DNA of 64,000 nucleotides from Tritrichomonas musculus. Lineage: Eukaryota > Parabasalia > Tritrichomonadida > Tritrichomonadidae. Shown here piece after piece: positions 32,066 to 42,733 of this stretch. The stretch covers positions 806,001 to 870,000 of the forward strand of contig JAPFFF010000019.1 of assembly GCA_039105265.1 (NCBI GenBank), in the 5' to 3' direction. The notes beneath the pieces were generated by a model. That model was not told where the DNA came from. It ran no database searches and was given only the letters and a program-made list of their open reading frames with translations. Made by a program: the position numbers and the translations under genes. Each line of letters begins with the position of its first letter. The stretch's first letter is position 1.

Positions 32066-34171
32066 ATGAGTGATACTACTACAAGATTTAAAGGAGATAT
32101 ACAGTTTAAGATAGGGGATGCTACTCGAAAAGGTAGCCAGTTATTAACCTTGGGTGACTTAGATAACTATGTACAGACAGGTCATATATTTAATGAGGTT
32201 GAAGGTTTACCAGAAGTTGATATTAAAAATAAAAATATACAGTATGTATCATTTGAGTCTTCAACAACAACTTACAATATCCTTAAGTTTGTTAATTTGC
32301 CTGAAGACTTCATTAATAAGCTCAATGATATAAAAACCCAGACTAATATATTTAAGGTTGTCTTGAGGAAAAATATAGTATATGATACAAGTGGTAATTT
32401 AGTTAAGGAGTTCTACATATATGTTAAGGATGGTAAAGTATACTCTCCTTTGATAACAAAAAGTAGTAATGGATGCAATATAAATAATAGTACCATTATG
32501 GGATATATGAATATAGCTTTTGATAGTAAACTAGACTTCAACCCATATACCTTGTGGCTGAATGGGGAGTTGAGCATAATGAATGAATATATAACTGATT
32601 CTTTACAAACTGAGAAGGCAATAAAGTGTTCCATAATAAAAGCTGATAATGCATTAAGTTTACGTAAGAGTGATGTACTATACTTATATAAGCCTACATC
32701 AACTAGTCAGGTTGTGATAGATAACAAGAAGTATTGGTTACTCCAATGGAACATAGATACTGGATATACTATACCTAATGACTTAGAGTTTAGGTTTAAT
32801 GAGTATTGTTTTGGTAATAAGTGGTTTTTATCATGGGATGGTACAAAATGGGTAGGTGATAACATACAAGGTCATATCAATGATAGATTAGTTAATGGAT
32901 TAAATAAGGAGAATGAGTATGGTGAAGATGGTACCTACATACAAGTCAAGAGGAGTGAGAGGAACATGAAACTGATTAATAAGCCTAGTAACTACTCACC
33001 TGATAACCTACTACATTACATGATTCATGGAGGTAAGTCCAAAACAGACTGTTTTGTAGAATTAAAGACAGGGGAGATAGAACCTTTTTCGAAATATGGT
33101 CTAGGCTTCCAGACAAGTCAAGGAGGTACAAAAGATGGATATGATATAGAAGCAATAAGGTGCTATAAGATGAATAATGCTACTAATAAATTAGAAACTA
33201 GTGCTATTGATGAACTCTACCTAGATATAACTCTTGAAGGTTCTAAAAATACTAATAGGTTCTCAGTTCGACCTACAGGAAAAGAAGGCAATGGAGGAGA
33301 CAAGGTATGGTTGTTCTTACATGGTGTACTTGATTCATGTGAAAAGCTTGAATATACATATGCAGCTTCGACTGCTAATGACTCAAGGGATATTAAGATA
33401 TATTTAGCTGATGAGTATGTTGACCCAATAGATGAGGTTCATTGGGATTCAACTACTAACCCATTCGAGTATATCATTAAGCAGCAATTTTATGAAGTAT
33501 CCCCAAATCCTAATGGGGCAATAACCTTATATACTGATTATAATATTACCTCCTCTAAGATAATTACAGCTGATAATATTACTACTATGAGGAGTGATTT
33601 AAATTTAGTTACCAACAATGTGGATGTTATTAGCTATGATGTTAACGAAATGAACACTGTTATGGAAAGCTTAAAAGGTAGAGTCTCAAGGACTGAACAA
33701 GTTACTCAACATCTGGAGGATGATGTAGATAATTTGCGTATAGTCTCATGGACAGCATTAGCTTTTGGAGTTGCAGGTACTGCTGGATCAATAGGTTCTA
33801 TTGGTATGCAGCTATTTCCAGATGGTATAAACTTTCCTACCATAAAAGGTGGAGGATTCCTTAAAAGATTATTCTCGCATAAGTCAACCAAAGGGATGAG
33901 TGATTTGGTTAGAAATAGCATTAACTTCATGTTAGGTACTACAGCAAGAAGCATAACCAAAGATATAACACCTATAATTACCTGGTGTGAGGAAGAGTAT
34001 AAGCAACTAGATGAACTACCTTTTACTGATGAGAATGACAACCCTGATACAGGAACCTTGACATTAAGTGGTGCTATGGATATCAGCAATATGTTTAGGG
34101 ATTCACTCAAGCCTTGTTTCATTAACTTTAATAATTTCATAAAAAAATATTTATTTCTTGTAAATGATTAA
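32066..34171 (+). CDS. virus-like fibre/coiled-coil type protein B (incomplete)
   Basis: About 701 residues from the ATG at 32066 (MSDTTTRFKGDIQFKIGDAT). It has a long N-terminal beta-rich region absent from protein A, then the shared block (NPFEYIIKQQFYEVSPNPNG; LYTDYNITSSKIITADNITT), a coiled coil and a glycine-rich hydrophobic helix (WTALAFGVAGTAGSIGSIG, ~570-590). The DIQFKIGDATRKGSQLLTLG start resembles tail-fibre-like N-termini, but I cannot name the family. The two neighbouring paralogues suggest a tandem duplication in the parent element. Confidence 0.5.
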   Translation: MSDTTTRFKGDIQFKIGDATRKGSQLLTLGDLDNYVQTGHIFNEVEGLPEVDIKNKNIQYVSFESSTTTYNILKFVNLPEDFINKLNDIKTQTNIFKVVLRKNIVYDTSGNLVKEFYIYVKDGKVYSPLITKSSNGCNINNSTIMGYMNIAFDSKLDFNPYTLWLNGELSIMNEYITDSLQTEKAIKCSIIKADNALSLRKSDVLYLYKPTSTSQVVIDNKKYWLLQWNIDTGYTIPNDLEFRFNEYCFGNKWFLSWDGTKWVGDNIQGHINDRLVNGLNKENEYGEDGTYIQVKRSERNMKLINKPSNYSPDNLLHYMIHGGKSKTDCFVELKTGEIEPFSKYGLGFQTSQGGTKDGYDIEAIRCYKMNNATNKLETSAIDELYLDITLEGSKNTNRFSVRPTGKEGNGGDKVWLFLHGVLDSCEKLEYTYAASTANDSRDIKIYLADEYVDPIDEVHWDSTTNPFEYIIKQQFYEVSPNPNGAITLYTDYNITSSKIITADNITTMRSDLNLVTNNVDVISYDVNEMNTVMESLKGRVSRTEQVTQHLEDDVDNLRIVSWTALAFGVAGTAGSIGSIGMQLFPDGINFPTIKGGGFLKRLFSHKSTKGMSDLVRNSINFMLGTTARSITKDITPIITWCEEEYKQLDELPFTDENDNPDTGTLTLSGAMDISNMFRDSLKPCFINFNNFIKKYLFLVND

Positions 34172-34421
34172 TTTTTTACCATTATTTTGTTTTTTTCAAA
34201 AAAATCCACAGATCGAATTTGATGCATCATATCATAAAAAATATTATAATTTTTCATTTTTATTTTATTTTTATATTTTTTATAAATTTGAGATTATATT
34301 GCTACAAATCTCAAAAAATCAATATTTTTATTCCAAAACGATCAAAATCAATTCAATTAAAATTGAATTATTTTCACTTCAAAACCTACATTTTCACCCA
34401 AAACCGACGCCACTACAAATA
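34172..34421. other. AT-rich gap
   Basis: Nothing recognised between the virus-like genes and the transposon-type remnant. Confidence 0.5.
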
Positions 34422-35137
34422 TCATTTCAATATATTAAAAATCGAACCTTTTGACACACCAAATAAGCCACCAATTGCTGCATAACCTCTTTTATCTTTT
34501 TTTCTTGGGCTATATATTAAAGTGAAAACTATTTGTACTTGTTCTTGAAAATTTTTAGCATTTAGAATAGCAAATCTGTGCTCATTAAGAATTACTCGTG
34601 CCTCTTCATCTAAATTATCCCACCCTGCTTTATTAAAGTCAGCAACCTTTTCTTTATAATGATATTTTTCGGCATTGATATCATTTGTTTCTTCTACCAA
34701 ACTTTCTTCTTCTTCATAATCACTGTACTGTTCATCATTATTTTCTATGCTTTCTTCGATATCTTTTGCATTTATTTTTTTTGCTGATGTATAATTCAAC
34801 CAAAGATTTTGTAATTCTTTGCTTTCTTGCAGCCATGCATTTCAAGCATTCGTCTTTACCTATTTGTATAATGTTGGTTTGATTCTTGGCCTAGCATCCA
34901 ATACGGGCTTGGAACAATTTCTTCTTGGGGAAAAGGCAATACACGAGCTCCAGGAGCAATTTCTTGTTCTCTAAAACGAGTGAGATATGACAGAACAAAT
35001 ATCATGAAATCATTTTGATCTTCTTCTTCTTTGTTTTGGACTTTATCTTTTCTTGGTCTCACTCTTTTCCTAGGTGTTAATTCCAATTTCCCTTGTCTAG
35101 GCTTATGTTTTGTTTTCTTAATCACTTTAGGAATCAT
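34422..35137 (-). pseudogene. remnant of a transposon-type DNA-binding gene
   Basis: The minus strand carries two consecutive coding pieces: 35,137-34,856 (very basic N-terminus KTKHKPRQGKLELTPRKRVR, then FMIFVLSYLTRFREQEIAPG) and 34,799-34,422 (acidic middle, then RGYAAIGGLFGVSKGSIFNI, a helix-turn-helix). The pieces are in different frames, with a short frame between them that also reads as protein (CLKCMAARKQRITK), so one or two frameshifts have accumulated. No catalytic domain follows. Probably the DNA-binding end of a DNA transposon protein; family uncertain. Confidence 0.45.
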
Positions 35138-35693
35138 TAATTATATGAAAAACAATACAGATCTATTGATTTTCATTCAAAAACTCTAAATAATTTATTC
35201 ATAAAAGTTTTAAAGGTAAATTTTTTTCGCCATAACGATCAAAATAATAATAAACAGTATATTTGCCATATATCTACAGTTTCAAAATGTATAGATGTAA
35301 TAATAATTGTTTTTTAGATAATTTTTAGTTAAATTTTAATGTTTCAAACAATTTATCAAAATATAGATCAAAAAATTACATTTTAATAGAGGTACGGGTG
35401 CTCACTTCACATCAAACTTTTTGAATACTCAAACTTGATTTTATCATTTCATATTACTGATTATTGTTATAGCAGCGTAAATCATTATATTTATGCCAAC
35501 CAATTGGAATTTTCAGCTGATATGAAAGAGATGATATTATATTTTAAAATGATCATAATTCATATCCTATTTGTATTATGTAGGAATGAAGCATCAATTC
35601 ATATTTATTATTATTAGTTGTTTATATTTAATTGCATTTCATAAGCCATAACTCAAATGATTAATGAAAAATAACAGAAAAAAATCTATATCA
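35138..35693. other. intergenic, AT-rich
   Basis: No gene seen; ends at the target site duplication of the MULE. Confidence 0.6.
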
Positions 35694-37888
35694 CCAATAA
35701 TTGATAGACTCCAAAATAGACTATTTTGGATACTTTTTACACCGGCTGTTTAAGTAGTGAAAAAAAAAAGCAATATATCAAACCAAATAACAATTCAAAA
35801 TTGTAAGAAAAAACAATTCACTAATGACCATATATCTTCTCAAAACCACATAAGAACAATATCTTTATGACCAAATATAAATTTAAAAATAAAAAAAGTT
35901 AAATGAACTATAAATTTAATGTTTGATATTGGATCGCCCAAAGATTTTACTTTTACGACGCAATCAATATTTCGCAGAAATGCTTTTGGCGCAAAGCTTG
36001 CTGCAAAGTTCGATATAACAACTGCATATTCTCCCATTTGGGATTTTATATCATTAGCAATTTTTTTAAACGAGATGGTCGAATATGAACCCGCTAGCGT
36101 AAAGCCATTTAAAAAGGTTGTTTCAGTTTCAGATAAATATTATGAATTTAAGTTTAGGCATTCAATTCTTGGAAATGATTATCAAATCATTATCCACATA
36201 TTTTACGAAAAGAATGTCAAAATAAATGTTTCCATAAGTCGGTATGTTATATCAACAAAAGGATGGGAAACTATTGAAAAAAGAAAAGATGTTTTATATT
36301 CATTTCAGATTTCTTTCCCGGTTTTAAGTTTAGGTTCAGATACTATTTTACATTCAAAATCGCTTGCATTTTTAAACAAATATGATTTTAATAATTGCTT
36401 TTATTTTTTCGCTAAAAATTTATCAAATAAAATAATTCCAAAAAATCGTTTTACTTCTTTTTTCTTTGAGTTTTCAGAAATTTTTATTAAACGGCCAAAT
36501 TTTAATTCAATTGTTACAGATAAAAATATTCCCAAATTAGCTAAAATTGATAATAATTCTTATGTATTATGCGGACATTATGTTAGTCCATTTGCTAAAT
36601 CGATTTTAAATCTCGATAATTTTTTAGATGGTATCCAATTAGATTGTACATTTAAAGTAATTGAAAATTATAAAACATGCATTGTTTTAGGTATTTCTCA
36701 TAATACTGGAATTCCTTTAGGATTTTCATTCTCAAAAATTGAAGACGAAAAATTTTATAATTCAATTTTTGAATTTTTCTTAGAAATAACGGATTTTGAT
36801 CTCTCAAAATTTACAATAGAATCCGATCAAGGAAAAGGATTAATATCTTCTTGTAACAAGTATGGTTGCACTCATTTAAAATGTCTTAAACATTTTATTA
36901 CAAGTTTAAAAAATAAAAAATTCAGTTATGAAGCTGGTCAATTAGTAAAATGCAATTGCCAAAAAGATTATGATTTATTAATTGAACGATACAATAAAAT
37001 TTTTAAATCAATTGAAGACACAAAAGAATTGAATAAATTAGAAAAAATGCTGAATAAAATTGGCCATTCTTTTAAAACAAAAAAAAATTTTAATAGTAGA
37101 CGATCAGCTTTGGGAACAAATTTCTATGATAAAACGGATAGACCATAAAATGCCCAGCACCACTAATAACATTGAAAGTAAACATGGTCATTTAAATGAA
37201 ATGACTCCACGAAACAATACATTTTTAGGTTCACTTCATAGACTAATTTTATCTATAAACACTCAACTGCATCAGTTTAATAGAAATATGATTCATAATT
37301 ACAGAAAAGATTTGAACGATACAATTAAAAGATCCAAAGATCCTCACATTGTATATAAATACAATTATTATCATTCAAGTTTAAATTCCTGTGAATGTGG
37401 AGAGAACATTTTATATTCAAAAATATTCAGAGTAGATGTGCCTTGTTCACATAGATATTCTCTTGGAGCCACTTTTCTAGATCTCTCAGAAATTGATTTC
37501 AATTTAGATAATCAGTTCAATGAATTGATTATTGATGTCATCCCTGAAGTGATTGATGATGAAGTCCATGAAATCAATTTGTTAAAAGTTCTTGCTGTTA
37601 AAAATATTAAAAGATTTAGCCATTCAAAAGATAAAGAAGAAATTGAAAAATTTTTTGATGACCATTTTAACTCAGAATTTCAAGAATTTGCTCTTGGTTA
37701 TCCAATAGAGTTTTTTGATGTAATATCCAAAGGAATTAAATTCTTTACAGATAAAAAAAATAAAAAAGTAAAAAAATATAAAAAAACATTAATTTATTTT
37801 TAGATTTTTTTAAGAAAAAATTTCTTTTGAAATTTGAATGTTGTAAAAAGTATCTAAAATAGTCCATTTTAAAGTCTATCCAATAATT
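35694..37888. mobile_element. MULE (Mutator-like) DNA transposon with TIRs and target duplication
   Basis: Terminal inverted repeats of 38-39 bases: 35,703-35,740 begins GATAGACTCCAAAATAGAC, and 37,843-37,880 is its imperfect reverse complement. CAATAATT flanks both ends as a direct repeat (35,695-35,702 and 37,881-37,888; nine bases, CCAATAATT, if the shared C is counted), the size expected for MULEs. Inside is a MULE transposase gene. Intact ends and target duplication indicate a fairly recent insertion. Confidence 0.85.
35919..37803 (+). CDS. MULE transposase, one +1 frame change at an A-rich tract
   Basis: The first frame (35919-37148) holds the DDE domain: LDGIQLDCTFKVIENYKTC (first Asp), SFSKIEDEKFYNSIFEFF, TIESDQGKGLISSC (second Asp), CTHLKCLKHF, and a late Glu expected in NNIESKHGHL, which is already in the second frame. 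The second frame (about 37,060-37,803) continues with KMPSTTNNIESKHGHLNEMT and a Cys/His cluster (SCECGENI, DVPCSHRYS) resembling the SWIM-like end of MULE transposases. The two overlap across AAAACAAAAAAAAATTTT at 37,075-37,092, so homopolymer slippage, a sequence error or ribosomal frameshifting could explain the break. Lacking a single frame, it is probably inactive unless frameshifting occurs. Confidence 0.8.
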
Positions 37889-37973
37889 TAATATATTTAT
37901 GTTTGATTTTCAAAAACATGTTCATTTATTGTATCATTTGATGCTTGATGATATAACAAAACAAACAAACAAA

Positions 37974-38008
<35 letters not shown>

Positions 38009-38430
38009 AAAAAGTGCTCCACCAATTCAGCTAGGATTCACTCTTTTTATTTGAATTGCTTTTTCGTACGTTAAAAAATAAACCATTCAATTATAAATCT
38101 CATCAAAAATGATGAAGAAAAATAATATCATTTATCATATTGTCATAAAAGCAGATAATTATATTGAAAGTTTTTAAATATATCATTTAAAATAATTTTT
38201 GTATTAATCCAATAACAAGGAACGCCACTTTTTGAACTGCGTTCAAAAAGTGTCTAGTACACAGTTTTTTTCTTTTAGAAAAAAGACAATATCTACATAA
38301 AAGGCATTCAAATAAACAATAATTTAGTCAAAATTTTATTCTAAAATTAGCATAGCATAAAAAACTTTATTAATGCTTTCTGTAAAAAAACTAACAAAAG
38401 TTTGTAATTAGCAAAAACGCGAATCAGCTA
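37889..38430. repeat. A31 run and 12-bp-arm palindrome in AT-rich DNA
   Basis: A homopolymer lies at 37,975-38,005. A perfect hairpin CACTTTTTGAAC-tgc-GTTCAAAAAGTG lies at 38,226-38,252. The CACTTTTTGAA half also recurs at or near foldback-element ends elsewhere in the window (24.85, 51.63 and 53.09 kb). Confidence 0.7.
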
Positions 38431-39000
38431 TTAACATCAATGTTTGTCTGTCGTTAGCATAGATGTTTATCTGTTGTTAGCATCAATGTTTTTCTGTTGT
38501 TAGCATAGATGTTTGTATGTTGTAAGCATCGATGTTTGTCTGTTGTAAGCATCGATGTTTTTCTGTTGTTAGCATCGATGTTTATCTGTTGTTAGCATAG
38601 ATGTTTGTATGTTGTAAGCATCGATGTTTTTCTGTTGTCAGCATAGATGTTTGTATGTTGTAAGCATCAATGTTTATCTGTTGTTAGCATCGATGTTTAT
38701 CTGTTGTTAGCATCGATGTTTATCTGTTGTTAGCATCGATGTTTTTCTGTCGTTAGCATCAATATTTATCTGTTGTTAGCATCGATGTTTATCTGTTGTT
38801 AGCATCGATGTTTATCTGTTGTTAGCATAGATGTTTGTATGTTGTAAGCATCGATGTTTTTCTGTTGTCAGCATAGATGTTTGTATGTTGTCAGCATCGA
38901 TGTTTATCTGTTGTTAGCATCGATGTTTATCTGTTGTTAGCATCGATGTTTATCTGTTGTTAGCATCAATATTTATCTGTTGCTAGCATCAATGTTTGTC
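38431..39000. repeat. 23-bp minisatellite, about 25 copies, 10-unit higher-order period
   Basis: Unit GTTAGCATCGATGTTTATC plus TGTT, repeated head to tail with variants at two places (CATCGATG/CATCAATG/CATAGATG and TTATCTG/TTGTATG/TTTTCTG). A particular run of variants starting at 38,591 recurs at 38,821, that is 230 bases or ten units away, so a block of ten units was duplicated. No coding capacity or gene association. Confidence 0.9.
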
Positions 39001-39125
39001 AATATTTAAGATAATATTATCTGGCGGTAGGATTATTTGGTTGTGGGATTTATCTGGCTATGAGATTAAACTATTTATTTCTTTTTGATAAATTAATTAA
39101 AAAAAAAAGGTACTAGTTTTTTTTG

Positions 39126-40685
39126 CACAAAAAGTGCCCAAAAAGTGACAAATACTGAAAAAGTTTCCCAAAAAGTGCTTTTTGCACAAAAAGTGACAAA
39201 TTTGGAGAAAAAAAAAACTTAAATAAATCATAAATAGAATTAAAATGTTTTTATAAAAATTATAATATAAAATGTATAAGTCCATATGAAATAAAAAATG
39301 GTATAAAATTGAGAAATGCAAATTATCATATATATTTCATATATTTGATCTAATATTGTGAAAAAGGCAAATTATCATTTAATGTAGCTTGTATATTAAT
39401 ATTTGTGTGTCATTTTCGCGATAATATTGATACTTCAAATATTGATTGATTTTCTAAAAATAAAAGAAAATTACTTATTTGAAATTATTTAACGTTAATT
39501 AACAAATTAGTCATCACCATTTTTAATTTAATAATGTTTTTTATGAGATAATTCTATATTAAATGTGAGATATTATTTTCTCAGAAAAAAAACAAAATAA
39601 TTAAAATTGATAATAAAATATTGAATGGCAATAGAAAAATTATTGAATTAATTATTATTATATTTCATATTTATTTATTTTAATATGTTCATGCACTATA
39701 CGGATATATAAACTTTAATCTGCTTATATAATATTATTAAACATATATTTAGTGGTTATTTTATATGATATAAATGTTATATTTCATAGAATTCATATTT
39801 TATATTTTGTGAATAAAGTATAATTTTGAATAAAAATAATTATATATTGAATGCATTGAAATATTTATTTTTATAAACGGCTCTTTTATCTTTTATCGAT
39901 TTATTTTACAATAGAAAAGATTTTTAATATTAATAATATGATATAATTATTTAGTATATTGTTCATTATTTTGGAGTTCCTGATATTTTCCTTTATGTGG
40001 TGAAAATTGAACAATTTGATGAAAATATTATATCTTCTCTTAATCCAGTTACATAAACTAGCAATAAACGATATAAAGTAATTTAATAGTTATTATAATT
40101 GTTCATTCTTATTCTTTCATTTGTTTTCATAGAATCTTATTTCAAAATATTATATCTTCTCTTCATCCAGTTACATAAACTAGCAATAAACGATATAAAG
40201 TAATTTAATGGTTATCATAGTTGTTCATTCTTATTCTTTCATTTGTTTTCATAGAATCTTATTTCAAAATATTATATCTTCTCTTCATCCAGTTATATAA
40301 ACTAGCAATAAACGATATAAAGTAATTTAATGGTTATCATAGTTGTTCATTCTTATTCTTTCATTTGTTTTCATAGAATCTTATTAAGAAATTTAATATT
40401 TTTTTTTTTTTTTTTTCCTCTCTCTCCCCTCACTATTTCATTTAGTATATATTAGTATATAATAAATTGTAGTGTTATCTGATATTATGATAACACAAAT
40501 ACTTTATTTATTTTATGCTTATTTCATACAAATCATCAATTTTCGATTTTGAATATGCTCATTGAATTATTTCAATGGATAAAATATAAAGAAATGATTT
40601 TTTAATTTCTAACTAACGACAGGTTTTTTGTTTTAAGTAATCAAATTATTACAATCAAGGAAGTCATTTACATTAATATTACATA
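39126..40685. repeat. left arm of the large inverted repeat
   Basis: 1,560 bases. Begins with CACAAAAAGTGCCCAAAAAG and ends near the block CTAACTAACGACAGGTTTTT. Longer than the right arm by about 122 bases because it holds three rather than two copies of an internal tandem unit. Confidence 0.8.
40022..40388. repeat. 122-bp tandem repeat, three copies
   Basis: Copies start at 40,022, 40,144 and 40,266 (AAAATATTATATCTTCTCTT). The mirrored block at about 48,880-49,110 has only two. Copy-number difference is the main divergence between the arms. Confidence 0.85.
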
Positions 40686-40809
40686 TTATTACAATCATAT
40701 TTTAATTAAATCCCTAAAATTGTGAATTCTTAAATATTTTCAAAATATTGAAAAGATTGATAGAACAGATCCCAATATGAATGATTATACATTTAATTTG
40801 TTAATATAT

Positions 40810-41545
40810 AGTAGTGTAGGGGTGGCGCGTAGGACCCCCAGATACGAAAATGGTCGAAAATGGCCCTTAAATGGGTAGTTACGAGCATGGAAACGCGTTT
40901 TCGAAAAGTCCCAAAAAGAGCCCCAAATGGGCCTTAAATGGGCTGTTTTCAGCACTCCGACGAGTTATGCCTATCGGAAATTCCTCGCGTGACATGTCCA
41001 TCGTGTATTTCTTGCGTGAATCGCACACTCGGAGGGTCTAGTTACGGTGCTCGAAATGGACGACCCCCAGATACGAAAATGGTCGAAAATGGCCCTTAAA
41101 TGGGTAGTTACGAGCATGGAAACGCGTTTTCGAAAAGTCCCAAAAAGAGCCCCAAATGGGCCTTAAATGGGCTGTTTCCGTGACGACAAGCACATCGTCA
41201 GAACAGTGGTTTCAGTGACTCCGACGTGACATGTCCATCATGTATTTCTTGCGTGAATCGCACACTCGGAGGGTCTAGTTACGGTGCTCGAAATGGACGA
41301 CCCCTAGATACGAAATTCGTCGAAAATGGCCCTTAAATGGGTAGTTACTGAGAGATCCTCGTTTGTGACCATCCCGTGACGATTTTCGTGGTGGTTATGC
41401 CCGGTAAAGAGTCTCGTTAGTGGGTGAAATGGACGACCCCCAGATATTGTTTATACCTCATGAGCGATAAATAGCGGGGTGGGTGAGTGTGGATGTACGT
41501 GGATGGGTGATCTCGTGAGGGGTGTGCATGTGGGGGTGATCTCGT
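40810..41545. repeat. left TIR of the virus-like element, with internal repeats
   Basis: Built of tandem segments that begin GACCCCCAGATACGAAAATG (at 40,833 and 41,064, period 231), with diverged copies at about 41,300 and 41,437. Includes paired motifs GGCCCTTAAATGGG and GGGCCTTAAATGGGC. No coding sequence except possibly leader DNA for the first gene. Confidence 0.85.
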
Positions 41546-41577
41546 TACCGACCTACCAACTTTTTAGTCGAAACCAA

Positions 41578-42729
41578 ATGACCTCGAAGGGTAAAACCGG
41601 AATGAAAGAACTGATGGACATTGTCCTTGGGTTGAAACAAGACGTGAAGCGCATGAACAGCCTCATCTCTCCACAAGGTGCTCAAAGTTTGGTCGAGAAG
41701 CACAATCATTCGAATCCGAATAGTCGATGGGCACTCAAGAAGCTCGATGTTAATGGACCTGCCGTTCTGAATAACATGCCTGATGTCAACAACGATGGTG
41801 TCCCTGATGTAATCATCGTCGACAAGAACAACAACCCAGTCTACGCGAACGGATACACAACAGTCCAATCCGACTGGCCAAACACTTTGGCATACCATTC
41901 AACATATCCCGACAAAGCATCTCGTGCTGAATATAAGCGACGACATGACGGTAAAGCCATCACGAAACGTGGCTTCATCAATGACACATTGGGTGTCACC
42001 TACTTTGACTACGATAGGGCACAACATCCTGAGCAAATCCGTCAAGTAGGTACCGTCATCGGAACTAACCTTTCTCAGACTCCTCAATGGTACCAGAACG
42101 TATTGGAGAACCCCAAGAGTGGCTATCGAATGAAGAAGCCTCGTAAACAATCCGCTTATGAGATGTTCAACAAGTACGTCTTCACTGATGCCTTCAATGC
42201 TGCTATCGCTCAGATCGAAGAAGTCCATCACACCACCATTCCTGGGCAACATAAGATGGTCCTCCATTCGAAGTTATGCGGTAGTTACTGGAAGTCTCAG
42301 ATCAAAGCCGCATTGAATCTCCCAGACGATATTCCTGATGACCAATTCGACAAGATCAAGCGTAAGAAGAACTCACAACCAAGCATCGAAAACAAGGTCT
42401 ATTCATTAATGCTCGCCCACAGAGACAACAGTAACACACACGCATACGATACACTGTATTATCGTCTCATCAGGGATATATGCCAAATCTTGAACCTTCA
42501 ATTGACTCCCGCTCTTCAACCACCTGCCAACTACCCTGACCCTGATAGTCTTATCGCTCACAGAGATTCGTTTATGGGGCCATCCTCTTGGGCAGCTCCA
42601 CCATCATCAGTAGCAGCTGCTTGGGCAGCTCCACATTCATCACCTGAAGCCGTTCCTGTCGAATACGATCCTGCTGCTTGGGCAGCTCCACCAGATCCCG
42701 ATGCCGATGAATATGCTTTATTGGAGTAA
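41578..42729 (+). CDS. virus-like element ORF, unrecognised, possible virion protein
   Basis: 384 residues from the ATG at 41578 (MTSKGKTGMKELMDIV); the frame stays open further upstream into the TIR but has no ATG there. A segment DVNNDGVPDVIIVDKNNNPV resembles a motif I associate with proteins of Polinton-like viruses and large DNA viruses. A basic middle (YRMKKPRKQSAYEMFNKY) precedes a helical region. The last 60 residues are an Ala/Pro/Trp low-complexity tail with repeated AAWAAPP. Just upstream of the ATPase gene, so probably co-transcribed. Function not known; a DNA-binding virion protein is one guess. Confidence 0.55.
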   Translation: MTSKGKTGMKELMDIVLGLKQDVKRMNSLISPQGAQSLVEKHNHSNPNSRWALKKLDVNGPAVLNNMPDVNNDGVPDVIIVDKNNNPVYANGYTTVQSDWPNTLAYHSTYPDKASRAEYKRRHDGKAITKRGFINDTLGVTYFDYDRAQHPEQIRQVGTVIGTNLSQTPQWYQNVLENPKSGYRMKKPRKQSAYEMFNKYVFTDAFNAAIAQIEEVHHTTIPGQHKMVLHSKLCGSYWKSQIKAALNLPDDIPDDQFDKIKRKKNSQPSIENKVYSLMLAHRDNSNTHAYDTLYYRLIRDICQILNLQLTPALQPPANYPDPDSLIAHRDSFMGPSSWAAPPSSVAAAWAAPHSSPEAVPVEYDPAAWAAPPDPDADEYALLE

Positions 42730-42733
42730 GCTG

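Larger units (their letters stand above)
30440..34171 (+). mobile_element. virus-like element fragment: two related structural-type genes
   Basis: Two adjacent plus-strand genes (about 30,625-32,046 and 32,066-34,171) encode proteins sharing a middle and C-terminal region. No replication, packaging or integration gene lies beside them and no terminal repeats were found, so this is a fragment of a larger element. It looks broken (a few breaks), but long open frames show that it is not very old. Base composition is slightly less AT-rich than the flanks. Confidence 0.55.

Noticed and set aside
38431-39000. CRISPR-like array (short regular repeats)
   Set aside because: Units are contiguous 23-mers with no unique spacers and lie in a eukaryotic genome; it is a minisatellite.
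40606-40622. ACTAACGACAG as another intron acceptor
   Set aside because: It lies inside the foldback arm, has no paired donor and no flanking coding frame.
41479-41577. Start of the virus-like ORF inside the TIR at 41479
   Set aside because: That start is a GTG within the terminal repeat; the first ATG at 41578 lies outside the TIR.
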